Assembly (NCBI GenBank): GCA_002189035.1
Contig: NEEC01000020.1
Span: 1,302,001-1,366,000, forward strand
DNA: 64,000 bases
From: Utricularia gibba
Lineage: Eukaryota > Streptophyta > Magnoliopsida > Lamiales > Lentibulariaceae
Reading direction: 5' to 3'
Part shown: in pieces, positions 46,721 through 58,107 of the stretch
Layout of the letters: every line of letters begins with the position of its first letter
Position numbering within the stretch: the stretch's first letter is position 1
The notes under the pieces: model-generated
What the model was told of the DNA's origin: nothing
The model's input: only the letters and a program-made list of their open reading frames with translations
Database searches by the model: none
Translations under genes and position numbers: made by a program

Positions 46721-47254
46721 GGAACATTGGCGCTGGGCTTGGTCTTGATCTCTTTTCTTCATGCTGGAGGTTCTTCTCAAGAAAAATCGCTCTCTTTCTC
46801 CTTCTCCTCCAGTATTCTTCGTGTTCGAGTTGGGGGAGAAACCCCCTCGTGTGTGTTCTAAAAATTCTAGGTGTTCTCTTTTTCTTTGTGACTCTCTCTC
46901 CTCCTCATCTTTCTTTGGCCTTCCATTGCCCAAGGCAAGTACATTCTCTAACAAATCTGCTGCTCCTGGCCCTGACATGGAGACTGCCACCGTGACAATG
47001 TATTCATTGCCCCTTATAGCCTAGTGACTTACACGAAATCCAGATTTCTTCCTTGACTTTCGGGTTGCTGCTAGACTCCAAAATCGGGTTAGACATGGAG
47101 TGGGCTAAATCAAAGGATTTCTCTCACTAATACACCAAAAATAATATTTTCCCAATCAAATACAAATACTTGAAATTATAAAATTAACACTTAAACATAA
47201 TTGAAAATTTATGATTTTTCATATCCTAAAACATGAAAAATTTGTGTGTTATCA
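46721..47254 (-). repeat. 5' part of the Athila 5' LTR
   Basis: The first 534 bases of the LTR in minus orientation. Its outer end GTGTTATCA at 47254 is identical to that of the 3' LTR (38485). It joins the inverted protease end at 46715-46720. Confidence 0.8.
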
Positions 47255-47334
47255 CTATGACAATTTCACACACAACTTCAGGATGATACTAACACTCGAT
47301 TTGGTGGAATCTCTTGCAATATTTGCATGGATCT

Positions 47335-48290
47335 TGTTAAGTGTCATTTTCTAATTATTATTTAGGTATTATTATGTATTAATTAAGTGTTAAGTCATCC
47401 AATTAGGAGTCTTATTATTAAGTATTTGATTTTTACTAGAAAATTCCTATTTTCCCATTTTGTGTATATTTTATGCTTTTTTTCTCACACTTTGACCGAG
47501 GCATGCTAGGAGACTATCAGGAGTGTTGCAGGAGTATTGCAGAAGTATTGCAGGTGGTCAGACCTGAGTTTTCGTGCCTTGTACGCGAGTGGGAACGATT
47601 GTGGGCAGAAGACTGACACTGGTCAAGGCCCATGACTTACGGCATGTCAGAGTTTGCAGCAATGATTGGGCGCAAACTTGCACGCAAAGAAAGTCTACTG
47701 GCACACACAAGACATAAGGAATGATGCGAAGGGGACCCAAAGGAGTTAATGCACGTGGGAAGTCATATAAAAGTCACTTGAAGCACCTAGTTTTGGACTT
47801 TTGAACATTTTCTCTTGTACTTAGACTTTGGAGTTCTTCCTCCCTTCAAGGAGGAAGAATACTTAGTTCCTTTTCGTTTCTGTTTTCTATGGCCCTTTTG
47901 GGTTAAAACCTTTAGTTTCTGGGGAGTAGATAAAGTTTACTTCTAAGTCCTAAGCAATACACTTGGTTCTTTGCTGAATTGATTTCGGATTCGGCATACT
48001 TCCACGCGCCTTGTTGCAGTCTTTCTGTAATGACTCTTAGTCAAGGTCCATGAGTAGCAGGCCACTTCTCGCGGATTTTGGTGAAGATCAAGGTGAAGAG
48101 CACTAACTCCAACCCTGCCGCTTCGAGGGAAGTAGCAGATTGTTTGTGGCTTAGGTACCGCGACAATGGACAGGTTGTGACCTCGGACCTGCCACTGGCC
48201 ATTGACAACAGCTGGGCACACGCGCACAATTCGGTTTTGAAGGCAATCCTCTTGTCTTCCATGGAGTGATGTTGAGATAAACAATGGAGT
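47335..48290 (+). repeat. solo-LTR-like sequence inserted in copia gag
   Basis: Begins TGTTAAGTGTCATTTTC and runs through a TATA-poor, then GC-richer part (GCAGGAGTATTGCAGAAGT; CTTGGTTCTTTGCTGAATTG; GTAGCAGGCCACTTCTCGCGG) typical of the R/U5 part of plant Ty3/gypsy LTRs. It ends near GTTGAGATAAACA. I could not establish the target duplication, so the right border is uncertain. Short open frames inside it are not convincing genes. Confidence 0.35.
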
Positions 48291-48664
48291 GCTAGAATGG
48301 TATATTTCTCTATCTTTGTTTACAATAGTGGTATTGTAAGTGTTTTGTAAAGCCATTCATAACTATTTTGGAGTTTCACAGCTTAGAAACTTTTAATAGG
48401 TTTCAACATTTCTAACTCCATTGAGAGTACAGATAGCAATGATTCTAGTTATGCATATCGTACCTAGTCTTCTATGAGTTTTTGACTCTATGTTGCAATT
48501 GCTATCAAAACTGATGGAATGTTGCACCTAGTGAAGACCTCCCAGACATTGATATCTATATGATAGTTCTTCATCATTCTTTCCCAGGTTGCATAATGTG
48601 TGTCATCAACTTAGGTGAAGGGGCAATTCCCATTGCCATGTTTTGAAGATATCCACTCTTGACA

Positions 48665-49145
48665 CCAAAATGAGAACCCTAAGCATTGAATATAAACGCT
48701 GAGATTGACACAGAAGAATTATTTTGTGAAGAAGAAATCCTTTAATTTTTGTATTACAATACTGAGTATCACACACATTACGTTTTGCAAGTCTTTTTCA
48801 AAACCTAGCATTAAGGACGTTATGACAAGATACGAGAGGAATAGAGAAAAACTACATTTTTATAGTAAATTTCCAACTAAAAGTTATAAGAAAACAAATT
48901 TCCAAATTTTTTAGTAGATTTGTTGTCTTTGTTGGAAGCTTGTCTTTTGGGTTTATTGCTACATGGGCCTCTTTAGGCCTTGCCATTATTTTGTTTGAAT
49001 TTGGCCTACCTCTTCTTTTGTTTTCTTGGAATAGGTCAGAGCTCATATCTCATTTCATTATCTTCATGTAGCACAACATCTTTGTTCAAGGATGAAATCT
49101 TTTCTCAATTTGCAGGAGGAATAAGGTGAAGATTAATCAAATCAT
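48665..49145 (-). repeat. 5' LTR of the copia element
   Basis: Its outer 120 bases match the 3' LTR fragment at 34412-34515 in the same orientation. The inner end meets the primer-binding-like sequence. Confidence 0.5.
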
Positions 49146-49149
49146 CACT

Positions 49150-50350
49150 TCTTATTATCATCAATGAATTCATCATTATTAGAATCAGATAATATGAATT
49201 CCGCCTCATCTTCATCAATAATACCTTTGTATTCTTCTAGAATTTTGTTCTACTTCATTCTGGTTAATCTCATCAAAGTCCTTCTCATCTCAAAATTTGA
49301 AACATGACCTACCTTTTTTTTTTGTCCTGTAAATTTATATGAATTATAAACTCTAGTAGACAACCTTGTAATATGGCTTGATTCATCAGCATCACTTGTT
49401 TATTTTGTTCTTCTCATCATTGAATATTGAGATATTCTGCTCATCTCTATCATCCATAATTTCTATTGTCCATTCGCTATTTTCTGTGTCATCAACTTCT
49501 GGCATTCTAACCGGGTCAATCTTATCACATTGTCCGAATTAACATTTCAGTGCTCTATTGATTTTTACATAGACAAGTTTACTCAATCTTTGATGCTCCA
49601 AATGGTTCCTTCTTTTAGAGTGAACTTACAAAATAAGAAACAATAATAAAAATAAATGAAACATTTACATCAATATAATAAAATCTTCTACTCCACTTGC
49701 ATATATATATCTATTTCATTTGAATTCACTTCTTGAACTTGAATGACAGGCATTCATTTTTCTAATGTGATATGTCATCCATTCATGACCTCCTCATGTT
49801 GTATATCAGGTTTAGAATAGAAGAATAAAGGATTTAAAAACTGCCCACAAGTAGATGTCTATAAAGTTGAACTTCCCAACCAAGATCAATAATTTCAAAA
49901 ATCTCATTGTACTTATATCCTTTGTATTGAAAAGAAGTAGCAATTTGCTCCTCTCACGACCCATCCGCTTGAAGCATCCAATGACTTCATAGAAATAGTT
50001 TTTTGTGGAGTATTCAGCAAAAAAATTGTCAATGATCATCGTCTTCCATCATTCCAACTATTAGCCATCAAACTATATGCATATTTTTTCTTTTGTATTC
50101 TCCACTTCCTTGTTAGAGCATGTAACTCATTCATACCTCATGAAATGATGGGGGATTCATATTTTCCCATAATTTCCAATAGCATGTACGATAGGTGCAA
50201 AGCTATTATATTGTATAGTATTAAAAGAAATTTCAGCATCATACACCCATGGACAAAAGGCTTGCATTGCCACATATCTTTTTTTGTTTTTTATAAACAT
50301 TAATTTCACTTCCATATCTCTTCTTTTTTGACACATTTGATACTATGCAT
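49150..50350 (-). pseudogene. hAT-family transposase remnant
   Basis: Minus strand from about 50300: KKRYVAMQAFCPWVYDAEIS then FNTIQYNSFAPIVHAIGNYG follows the pattern IARWFYDAGIPFNAVxxxSFxPMIDAIxxYG at the start of plant hAT transposases with a DUF659 domain. Near 49900-49840 YNEIFEIIDLGWEVQLYRHL matches the YxPIWxIIDxRWxxQLHRPLH block of the same family. The central part is missing and acidic text follows toward 49160. Stops are frequent. Confidence 0.55.
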
Positions 50351-51000
50351 TCATTTTCAACATCTTCAACTCACCAAAACACCAATCTATGGAATGTTGT
50401 AGTAGGAAAAATCACATCTACAATTAGTCTAATTCTTGGGGTGTGTTCTTGCAAACCAAAAAGAAAAAACACAAGGACTTGTGAAATGGAAAGTGAGAAA
50501 TTCGAGGGTGCTTCTATTCATGGTATAGAGTAAAATTTGCTAATGATAAAAAAGAGAGTTGGTGAATACAATGTAACTGGTGGCTGTAGTGGATTTTGAC
50601 CATAGGTTGCAAGAGGAAAATGTGGTTGTAGAGGATCTTTGAGAGTCGTGTCAAACTCATGAAGAAGCTTGATCCAATAATACACCTGAACAAGAATAGC
50701 AACTAGATGACTACGATTTCTATAGAAATTGGTGGATTAATTTTGTATATGTCACTCTACTAGAATACGTGAAGAAAAATGTTGGAAAACCATTAGGTAA
50801 AAATATTTTATTAGTATGCTTCTTTTGATTTCATAATTTCATTAATATTTTTCATTCACAAATTATTGTATCTTATGGTATCCATCTCTTAAATGAAGAT
50901 TACAAAGAATGTCACAATGTATTTATTGGCAGCAATGAAAAACATCCGATGAATAGATGTTAGAACCACCAACTATAACCATCAACGACTCAATTCGTTT
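50351..51000. other. intergenic DNA
   Basis: No gene recognised. It may include the end of the hAT remnant. Confidence 0.4.
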
Positions 51001-52298
51001 ATGATGTGGTACTTCTACAGAGACTATGATTTTATGAATTTCTAAAAAAATTCAATGAAAAAATTAAGGATTTATTATTTCTTATATTAGGAAAATCCAA
51101 GAATTTAAATATGCTTTTAAATAAAGAATGAAAAAATTAATAATAACTTTAAATTAAATTAAATTATTTCAACAGGATAAAAATTAAAAAAATAATTTGT
51201 TTCTTTAAATTTGTTCTTTAAAAGCATATTTTTCAAATAATCGTTTTCTATGCTGTTTTCCAAAGAATTCATTCTTTTTCAAAATATTTCGTTCTTCTCC
51301 AAACAATTTTTTAAAAATAGATAGTTATGATATTTTTTATTAAAATACAGAAGTAGGACAACATTTTTTTGATCATTTTTTGTAGATATTGTACAACAAT
51401 TTACATAAATATAAACGTTTTATTATTCTTGTTGTATTTTTTATTTTTATACATTGCTTTTTTTACTTAAATTCATATTTGTTGATTAATCATAATTATT
51501 ATTTAAAGAAATATTCAAAGGAGTTGATTTTTTAAGTTTTGTATTTTTAGAATGATTATTGTTCAAATAAAAAACTTGTTGTTTTGCGATGGTTCTACCG
51601 ATCGATCGTCTAACTGATGCCCCCATCGTCCCACCGATGCTCGGCTGCTTTCTCTGGCTACTTGGCCGCTTTCGCCATTACCCCGGGTTTACCGTACACT
51701 GCCCACTCCCACCCATACGCCCACGTGCCTGTCTTTGCAACTGCCTCCAATGCCCATCCTCCCTCCTCTCTGAATTGATTATAGTACAGAACCTCGATTG
51801 CTTGTGAGTGGTAAGATTGTGTGTTTTTCATAAATATACTGTTGTAAACCAAACACAAAAAACGACATGGAGATCGAAAAACTCAGGTACATGTACACGC
51901 TGTAACTTGGTACATGAGGCTCACCTTATTTTCAATCCTATCAAAGTTAATAATTTGATGTATATATAAATTAGATGAAAATAACTTAAATTAGCAATGT
52001 GGTATCTCTACTTCTTGTTCAATACAACAATTTCCAATATATATGGTGTGCGTTCACCCACAACCGATCCATGGGATTCAACTCAGCCGAGCAAATATTA
52101 AAAAAAAAAGACAATCTTTGCAATCTGGGTTTCAATTTGAAGCGAAAGCAGTATATTCATCTGGAAAATTGAAACTTGATCTCACTCATAAATTGTATGC
52201 TTTAACTCATCATTGTGATGAGATAATCTATCTCTCTAATAAAATTTACAAGAGCTATCGATGATTTTCCTAAGCCCCTAGCAGCATGTGCATATGGA

Positions 52299-52562
52299 CT
52301 ACAATTGGGACGTCACTTCCAGAAAGAAATTGTGACTGCAAGGAATGGTGATGCCACCCATTGGATGGCTGAATCCGTACTCTTCTTCCAACGGCTGCAA
52401 TAACAACTCTTGGAACAAAGGCTCATTCAAGTAGGAGATCGGGATCACGAATCGCTTCTTTTCGTTCTCCCCAACGTACACTGCGAGATGCCCTTTGGGG
52501 ACTTCAGATGGGGATTTCCTTTCACCAGACAATGTTCTTCGAAGCACTTGACCGATCGCCAT
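52299..52562 (-). CDS. SAUR: SAUR protein, 87 residues, cluster copy 1
   Basis: Single-exon SAUR of the short SAUR19/20-like layout. The start at 52562 ([18 protein letters not shown]) was chosen because all four cluster copies align from it. The frame is open further upstream, but that text is leader DNA. The SAUR domain runs from about residue 19: [52 protein letters not shown]. It differs from the other copies mainly by Lys for Arg in ENEKKRF. Short-lived SAUR mRNAs and proteins drive auxin-induced cell expansion. A TATA-like box lies 81 bases before the ATG. Confidence 0.93.
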   Translation of the reverse strand: MAIGQVLRRTLSGERKSPSEVPKGHLAVYVGENEKKRFVIPISYLNEPLFQELLLQPLEEEYGFSHPMGGITIPCSHNFFLEVTSQL

Positions 52563-52642
52563 ACAATCAGAGAAAATGCAGTGTGCAAGAAGATCACAAG
52601 AAAGAGTTATTGCTGGTGATGTGCAAATGGGCTGTATGTGGC

Positions 52643-52650
52643 AAATTATA
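52643..52650 (-). promoter_or_regulatory. TATA-like box of SAUR copy 1
   Basis: TATAATTT on the minus strand, 81 bases upstream of the ATG. The other cluster copies have TATATATTT or TATATAAT at the same distance (81-90), so this one is weakened. Confidence 0.55.
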
Positions 52651-54404
52651 CAGATGTTGGAGGAGGCAGTGGCCATGTGGAGTTAATTGCTTATGATGGG
52701 TGGTTGAAGGATGAGGAAAGAAGCACATGAAAGATCACATGCCATTGTCCTTCTCCACGAATCATTTGTTTGGAATCCGACAAAGAGGTTCCCTACATTG
52801 CTCACCGCACTCCGCCAACTTGACAACCGCTGCTCCCTTTGCAAAACCCCTGCTCTTGATAGATCAGGCAGGTTTCGTTGTATCTATGAAAAAGTTGAAT
52901 TGTGTGTATAAATCCTTTACTTCCAAACCCTTGAATACTTCTCTAGGTAATCAAGTCAGAATATGAGGGGTATAGTTTGATATGATGGCGAAATATATAT
53001 TCAAAAAGTCAATAAAATTTATTGACAATAACAAATAATGTCTCAATGTATTGGTAGCAGTGAAATACATGCAATGTGGAACCACCAACTACAATAATCA
53101 AGCGCTCAATTCATTTATAATGTGGTACTTATAAAAAGACTATGTGGACTCAACTATAAGAACAAAAGGTTGAAAAATAGGATTTGGCATATCATGGAAT
53201 ACACGACAAGTAGACTAGGGATGAAATCAAACAATTAAGAGAAACAATCTACCAATATTATTATCCTAAATATATATGGTTTGCTAGCAAATGTGTAGTA
53301 TATTGATGTGGTACAAGCAATCGGAAGGCTTGCCTGCATTATCATATTTAGGGTAGGTTAGTGTCACACTAATTTTACCATTCTAACTGTATGTTTACTA
53401 ATGATATTCATTTTACTATTACAGCATATCTTAGATTAGTGCATGGAAAAGTTCAATATTGCATTTTGGTCTTTAGGAAAAAAGTTTTCACCAGCATTTG
53501 TCTTTCTACTTACTATTGCACTAAAGCATTCAAATTTTGGTTATTTTACAATGGACTTGTACATAAAATAGTCATTTTCATTCTTATGTGTATGTAGAGA
53601 GTTTGACTTTTGTTAGGTTATAAGCCAATGAACTTACATGGAAGTGTAGGTTGACTAGAGCTTCAACTATTTAATGCCTTGAAACGTATATAGGACGATT
53701 ATAGAATATTCAAATATTATTTCGATCCTAGTAACAAATTATTACTCGACAATTCATTGAAGAAATCATTCTTAAATCTGATAATGCACTGTTCTTTTAT
53801 TTAAGTGTCATTGAATTTGTCTTTAATTATACATTTTACCATATTCAATAGCTAAAAATGCAATATTCTCATTATCTTACAAGATGACACAAAGAGATGA
53901 CAATTATGGGTACATGTGATTACTTTTAGAAGAATTGTATGAAACGGGCATATGTAGTTTTATGGAAACATTTCAATGTAATTTAATTTATTCTTATTAA
54001 TGGATCAAAATTATTATTTAAACAAACATTCAAAGGAGTTGATTTTTGAAATTTTATATTTTGAGAATGATTATTGTTGAAATGAAAACTTTTATAAACG
54101 TCGATCGACACCGACACCATCACCGGTTGTGGCTACTCCATCGTCTATCTTCTGCCCCCATCATTCGACCGATGCTCGGCTGCTTTCTCTCGCTATTTAT
54201 TATTACGGTATTCACATAAATTAATGATAGAAATATGAGATATGAAGCAGAAGCAGTATATTCATCTGGAAAATGGAACCTTCATCTCACTCACAAATTG
54301 TATGCTTTGACTCATCATTGCGATGAGACAGTACAACCTCTCTAGCTAAATTTACAAGAGCTATCGATGATCTTCCTAAGCCCCTAGCCGCATGTGCAGA
54401 TGGA

Positions 54405-54668
54405 CTACAACTGGGATGTCACTTCCAGAAAGAAATTGTGGCTGCAAGGAATGGTGATGCCACCCATTGGATGGCTGAATCCGTACTCTTCTTCCAACGG
54501 CTGCAATAACAACTCTTGGAACAAGGGCTCATTCAAGTACGAGATCGGGATCACGAATCGCCTCTTTTCGTTCTCCCCAACGTACACTGCGAGATGCCCT
54601 TTGGGGACTTCCGATGGGGATTTCCTTTCACCAGACAATGTTCTTCGAAGCACCTGACCGATCACCAT
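54405..54668 (-). CDS. SAUR: SAUR protein, 87 residues, cluster copy 2
   Basis: Nearly identical to copy 1; begins MVIGQVLRR (Val at residue 2 instead of Ala) and has ENEKRRF. The domain and C-terminus ([19 protein letters not shown]) are unchanged. Same strand and same duplicated unit as copies 1 and 3. No frameshift or stop is present. Upstream, 54700-54960 matches the leader and promoter of the other copies at about 90 percent by eye. Confidence 0.93.
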   Translation of the reverse strand: MVIGQVLRRTLSGERKSPSEVPKGHLAVYVGENEKRRFVIPISYLNEPLFQELLLQPLEEEYGFSHPMGGITIPCSHNFFLEVTSQL

Positions 54669-54748
54669 AGAATAAGGAGAATGCAGTTCGCTAGAAGATC
54701 ACAAGAAAGGAGTTATTGCTGGTGATGTCCAAATGAGCAGCATGTGGC

Positions 54749-54757
54749 AAATATATA
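54749..54757 (-). promoter_or_regulatory. TATA box of SAUR copy 2
   Basis: TATATATTT on the minus strand, 81 bases before the ATG, in the conserved upstream block. Confidence 0.6.
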
Positions 54758-56989
54758 CGGGTCTTGGAGGAGGCAGTGGCCATGTGGAGTGAATTGCTGA
54801 TGATGGGTAGTTGAAGGATGGGGAAAGAAACACATGAAGGAGCACATGCCATTGTCCTTCTCCACGAATCATTTGTTTGGAATCCGACAAAGAGGTTCCC
54901 TACATTGCTCACCGCACTCCGCCAACTTGACAACCCCTGCTTCCTTTGCTATCAGAAAACATAATCCTATTTGTGAATTCTCGTTAGATCATGTATGTTT
55001 CGTTGAACCCATGAAAAAGTTGGATTGTGTGCATAAATCCTTTACTTCCAAACCCTTGAAAACTTCTATTGGCGACCAAGTCGGAATGTAAGGCGTATAG
55101 TTTGATATGATGATGAAATATATTCAAAAAGCGAATAACATTTATTGACAACGACAAATAAATGTTTGATATGTATTGTTAGCAGAAAAATACATGTCAT
55201 GAATAGATGGTGAACCACCAACTACAATGATCAAGGGCTCAACTACAAGAAAGACATTGAGAAATAGGATTTAACATATCATGGAGTACACAACAAGGAG
55301 ATTGTAGGATCATCTACCCTACAACAAAAATAGAGAATGAAGATGTTGTCCAAATGCACATACAACTTCGAATGACTATGGACGAAATCAAACAATTGAA
55401 ATAAACCATCCACCAATATTATCATCCTAAATATTAATGGTTTACTGACAAATGTGTAGTATATTGATATGAGACAAGTGACAGGAAGGCTTGCTTGCAT
55501 TATCATATGTAAGGTAGGTAAGTATCACACTAATTTTACCATTCTAATTGTATGTTTAATAATGATATTTATTTTATTAATGCAATTTATTTTAGACTAG
55601 TGCATGAAAATGTTCAATGTTACATTTTGGTCTTGAAGAGAAGTGTAATTGAATCACCAACATTTCTGTTTCTACTTCCTACTGCACTAAAGCATTCAAA
55701 ATTTTGGTCGTTTACCATGGGCTTGGAGATAAAATAGTTAATTTCATTCTTATATGTATGTAGAGATCTTCCTTTTTTGGCTTATAAATTAGTACACTTA
55801 CAGGGGAGTGTGTGTTGACTAGAGCTTCAGCATCATTATGTTTAAAGACTTCAAGGGAATGGAGTGATTGTAGAACATTCAAGTATCATTTCAACCCTAG
55901 TAGCACATTATTGTTCGACAATTCATTGAATAAATCACTCTTAAATCTGATAACGAGCCATTCTTTTATAAAAATGTCATAGAATTTGCCTTTTAATTAA
56001 GCATTTTACCATATTTAATAGGTAAATAATGCAATATTCTGATTGTTTCACATGATGACACAAAGAGATGACAATCTATTATCGTTACATCCGAGTGCTT
56101 TTAGAAGAATTATATGAATCGAACATGTCTGATTACATGGAAACATTTCAGTGTGAGCATCTTTGGATCAAAATGTCAATGCATGTAATCATGAGCATTA
56201 GGAGATTTTAGAGTTTCTAAAAAATCAATACATACAGTTATATTTTGTTAGAAAAATTGTATTAAGGATTTTATATTCCAATTATATTAGGAAAGTCCAA
56301 GAATTTAAACATGTTGTTTTAATGAAGAACGAAAAAAATTAATAATAATTGTAAATTAATTTATTTCAACAGGGAAAAATTTTAAAATAATTTGTTTCTT
56401 GAAATGCGTTCTTTAAAAACATATTTTACAAATAACTGTTTTTTTTTGTATATTGTTTTCCAAAGTATTCATGTTTTTCCAAATATTTCGTTCTTTTCTA
56501 AATAACTATTTAAAAATACGTAGTTATGATTGTTCTAACTTCTACCCATCGATGGGCAGCATCACCGGTTGTGGCTACTCTATCGTCCTACTTATGCTCG
56601 GCCGCTTTCGCCATTATCCGAGAGGCTTCCCATACGCTGCCCACTCCCACTCATATGCCCACGTGCCTGTCTTTTCAACCGCCTCCCAAACCTCTACCTT
56701 CTCCCTAAACCTCCTCTCTGATTAATTGATTATAGTTCAGAACTTCGATTGTGTGTGAGTGATAACACATAATATGTTTCTTTAAGATAAGGGTATTCAC
56801 ATAAACTAATGATCGAAATAAGGGATATGAAGCGGAAGCAGTATATTCATCTGGAAAATTGAGCTTTGATCTCACTCATAATGCATATACTCTAACTAAC
56901 CATCTCGATGAGACAATCTAACCTCTCTAATAAAATTTACAAGAGCTATAGATGATCTTCCTAAACCCCTAGCAGCATGTGAGGATGGA

Positions 56990-57253
56990 CTACAATTGGG
57001 ATGTCACTTCCAGAAAGAAATTGTGACTGCAAGGAATGGTGATGCCACCCATTGGATGGCTGAATCCGTACTCCTCTTCCAACGGCTGCAATAACAGCTC
57101 TTGGAACAAGGGCTCATTCAAGTAGGAGATCGGGATCACGAATCGCCTCTTTTCGTTCTCCCCAACGTACACTGCGAGATGCCCTTTGGGGACTTCAGAT
57201 GGGGATTTCCGTTCACCAGACAATGTTCTTCGAAGCACATGACCGATCGCCAT
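56990..57253 (-). CDS. SAUR: SAUR protein, 87 residues, cluster copy 3
   Basis: Begins [18 protein letters not shown] (His at residue 5 where the others have Gln) and is otherwise the same as copy 2. The intact single exon lies in the third tandem unit. The upstream block 57330-57530 matches the other copies and then ends at about 57540, where unrelated sequence begins. Nearly fixed protein sequence alongside more diverged flanks points to recent duplication, selection or gene conversion. Confidence 0.93.
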   Translation of the reverse strand: MAIGHVLRRTLSGERKSPSEVPKGHLAVYVGENEKRRFVIPISYLNEPLFQELLLQPLEEEYGFSHPMGGITIPCSHNFFLEVTSQL

Positions 57254-57342
57254 AGAATCAGGGGAAATGCAGTTTGCAAGAAGATCACAAGAAAGAGTTA
57301 TTGCTGAAGTTAGGGTGATGTGCAAATGAGTAGTATGTGCCC

Positions 57343-57350
57343 ATTATATA
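57343..57350 (-). promoter_or_regulatory. TATA box of SAUR copy 3
   Basis: TATATAAT on the minus strand, 90 bases before the ATG. Confidence 0.55.
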
Positions 57351-57559
57351 CGGATGTTGGAGGAGGCAGTGGCCATGTGGAGTGAATTGCTGATGATGGG
57401 TAGTTGAAGGGTGGGGAAAGAAGCACATGAAGGAGCACATGCCATTGTCCTTCTCCACGAATCATTTGTTTAGAATCCGACAAAGAGGTTCCCTACATTG
57501 CTACGCGCACTCCACCAACTTCACAACCCCTGCAAAACATAATCCTACTTTTGCATTCC

Positions 57560-58105
57560 CTCTGTTCAGTTGTAATATCTCATGTAGATACCTCTTGGGA
57601 TTTCGCCTCCATTACCTTCTTTCCACTCCCTCCAGTTTGTTCCTGAGGAGGCATTGCAACTATAACCCATGGATTTTCATTGAAAATCACTGCTATCCGA
57701 ATCGTCATCTTCTACCTTGCCACCAGCATTGTTGTAACTGGCACTAGTTTTCTTCTTCTTGAGGGTTGTGTTGCTGTTTACTTGACCTTTGCCATGCTAG
57801 CAGTCTTCCTCAAGTCGGTGGGCAGTTATTTGTTCCGGAATGTATAGAACGTGGGGAGCAGTTCCTTCGCACTCCCACCACGATAATGGGGTCTGAACAA
57901 TTTGAGCTTGTCTCCACTTTTAACTTGGTGGGAATTTGGCAACGAAAATGATCTTTCTCCACCTGAATTACCGCTATCTTAATTAAAGACAAACTTATAA
58001 TTGATTTAGTCAAAAGAATATGGCAAAGTAAAATAAAAAATAACATAAATAACGAAATCCAATATGGGTAAATCCTAACAGTACCCTTTTGTTTCTTTTC
58101 TAGCC
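57560..58105 (-). other. unassigned stretch with coding-like text
   Basis: Minus-strand text between 58000 and 57560 has short, relatively GC-rich open parts (VEKDHFRCQIPTKLKVETSS; near 57660 MPPQEQTGGSGKKVMEAKSQ), separated by stops. It looks like a decayed coding region, perhaps of a transposon, but I recognise no family. Confidence 0.3.
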
Positions 58106-58107
58106 TA

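Larger units (their letters stand above)
37081..47254 (-). mobile_element. Athila-like Ty3/gypsy element, 10.2 kb, internally inverted
   Basis: Minus orientation: the 3' LTR is at 37081-38485, with env-position ORFs, integrase, RNase H and the reverse transcriptase end up to 43666. Then an inverted block 43667-46720 carries, on the plus strand, the LTR 3' part, the primer-binding site, gag and protease. Then comes the first 534 bases of the 5' LTR (46721-47254) back on the minus strand. Turning the block around restores the order LTR, PBS, gag, protease, RT, RNase H, integrase, ORF, LTR, and gives a 5' LTR of about 1400 bases against 1405 for the 3' LTR. Coding parts are all damaged. Confidence 0.8.
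47255..49150 (-). pseudogene. 5' portion of the copia element split by the Athila insertion
   Basis: CTATG at 47255-47259 repeats the left flank. Just beyond, the minus strand carries the first half of a CCHC-type gag zinc knuckle whose second half lies left of the Athila element at 37075. Near 48590-48540 the text YATWERMMKNYHIDINVW resembles the start of copia gag (NYxxWxxxMxxYL). A TTGGTGTCAAGAG sequence at about 48650-48662 (minus) sits where the primer-binding site should be. The 5' LTR follows at about 48665-49145. A separate LTR-like sequence lies at 47335-48290. Confidence 0.55.
51000..57560. repeat. three tandem segmental copies carrying SAUR genes
   Basis: Unit 1 is about 51030-53995, unit 2 about 54000-56160, unit 3 about 56200-57560. 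Besides the SAUR and its upstream DNA, the downstream flanks also match: the ATTCAAAGGAGTTGATTTTT block at 51516 and 54029, the GGCCGCTTTCGCCATTA block at 51665 and 56599, the TTTCCAAAG.ATTCATT block at 51258 and 56457, and distal text around GTTCAATATTGCATTTTGGTC (53450) versus GTTCAATGTTACATTTTGGTC (55612). Unit 2 lacks part of the leading AT-rich section. Confidence 0.8.

Noticed and set aside
47943-48356. 137-codon minus-strand ORF as a gene
   Set aside because: It lies across the LTR-like sequence and the copia gag remnant and shows no domain.
52410-52911. Plus-strand ORFs opposite the SAUR copies and their leaders
   Set aside because: The same shadow frames recur in every SAUR unit simply because the units are duplicated.
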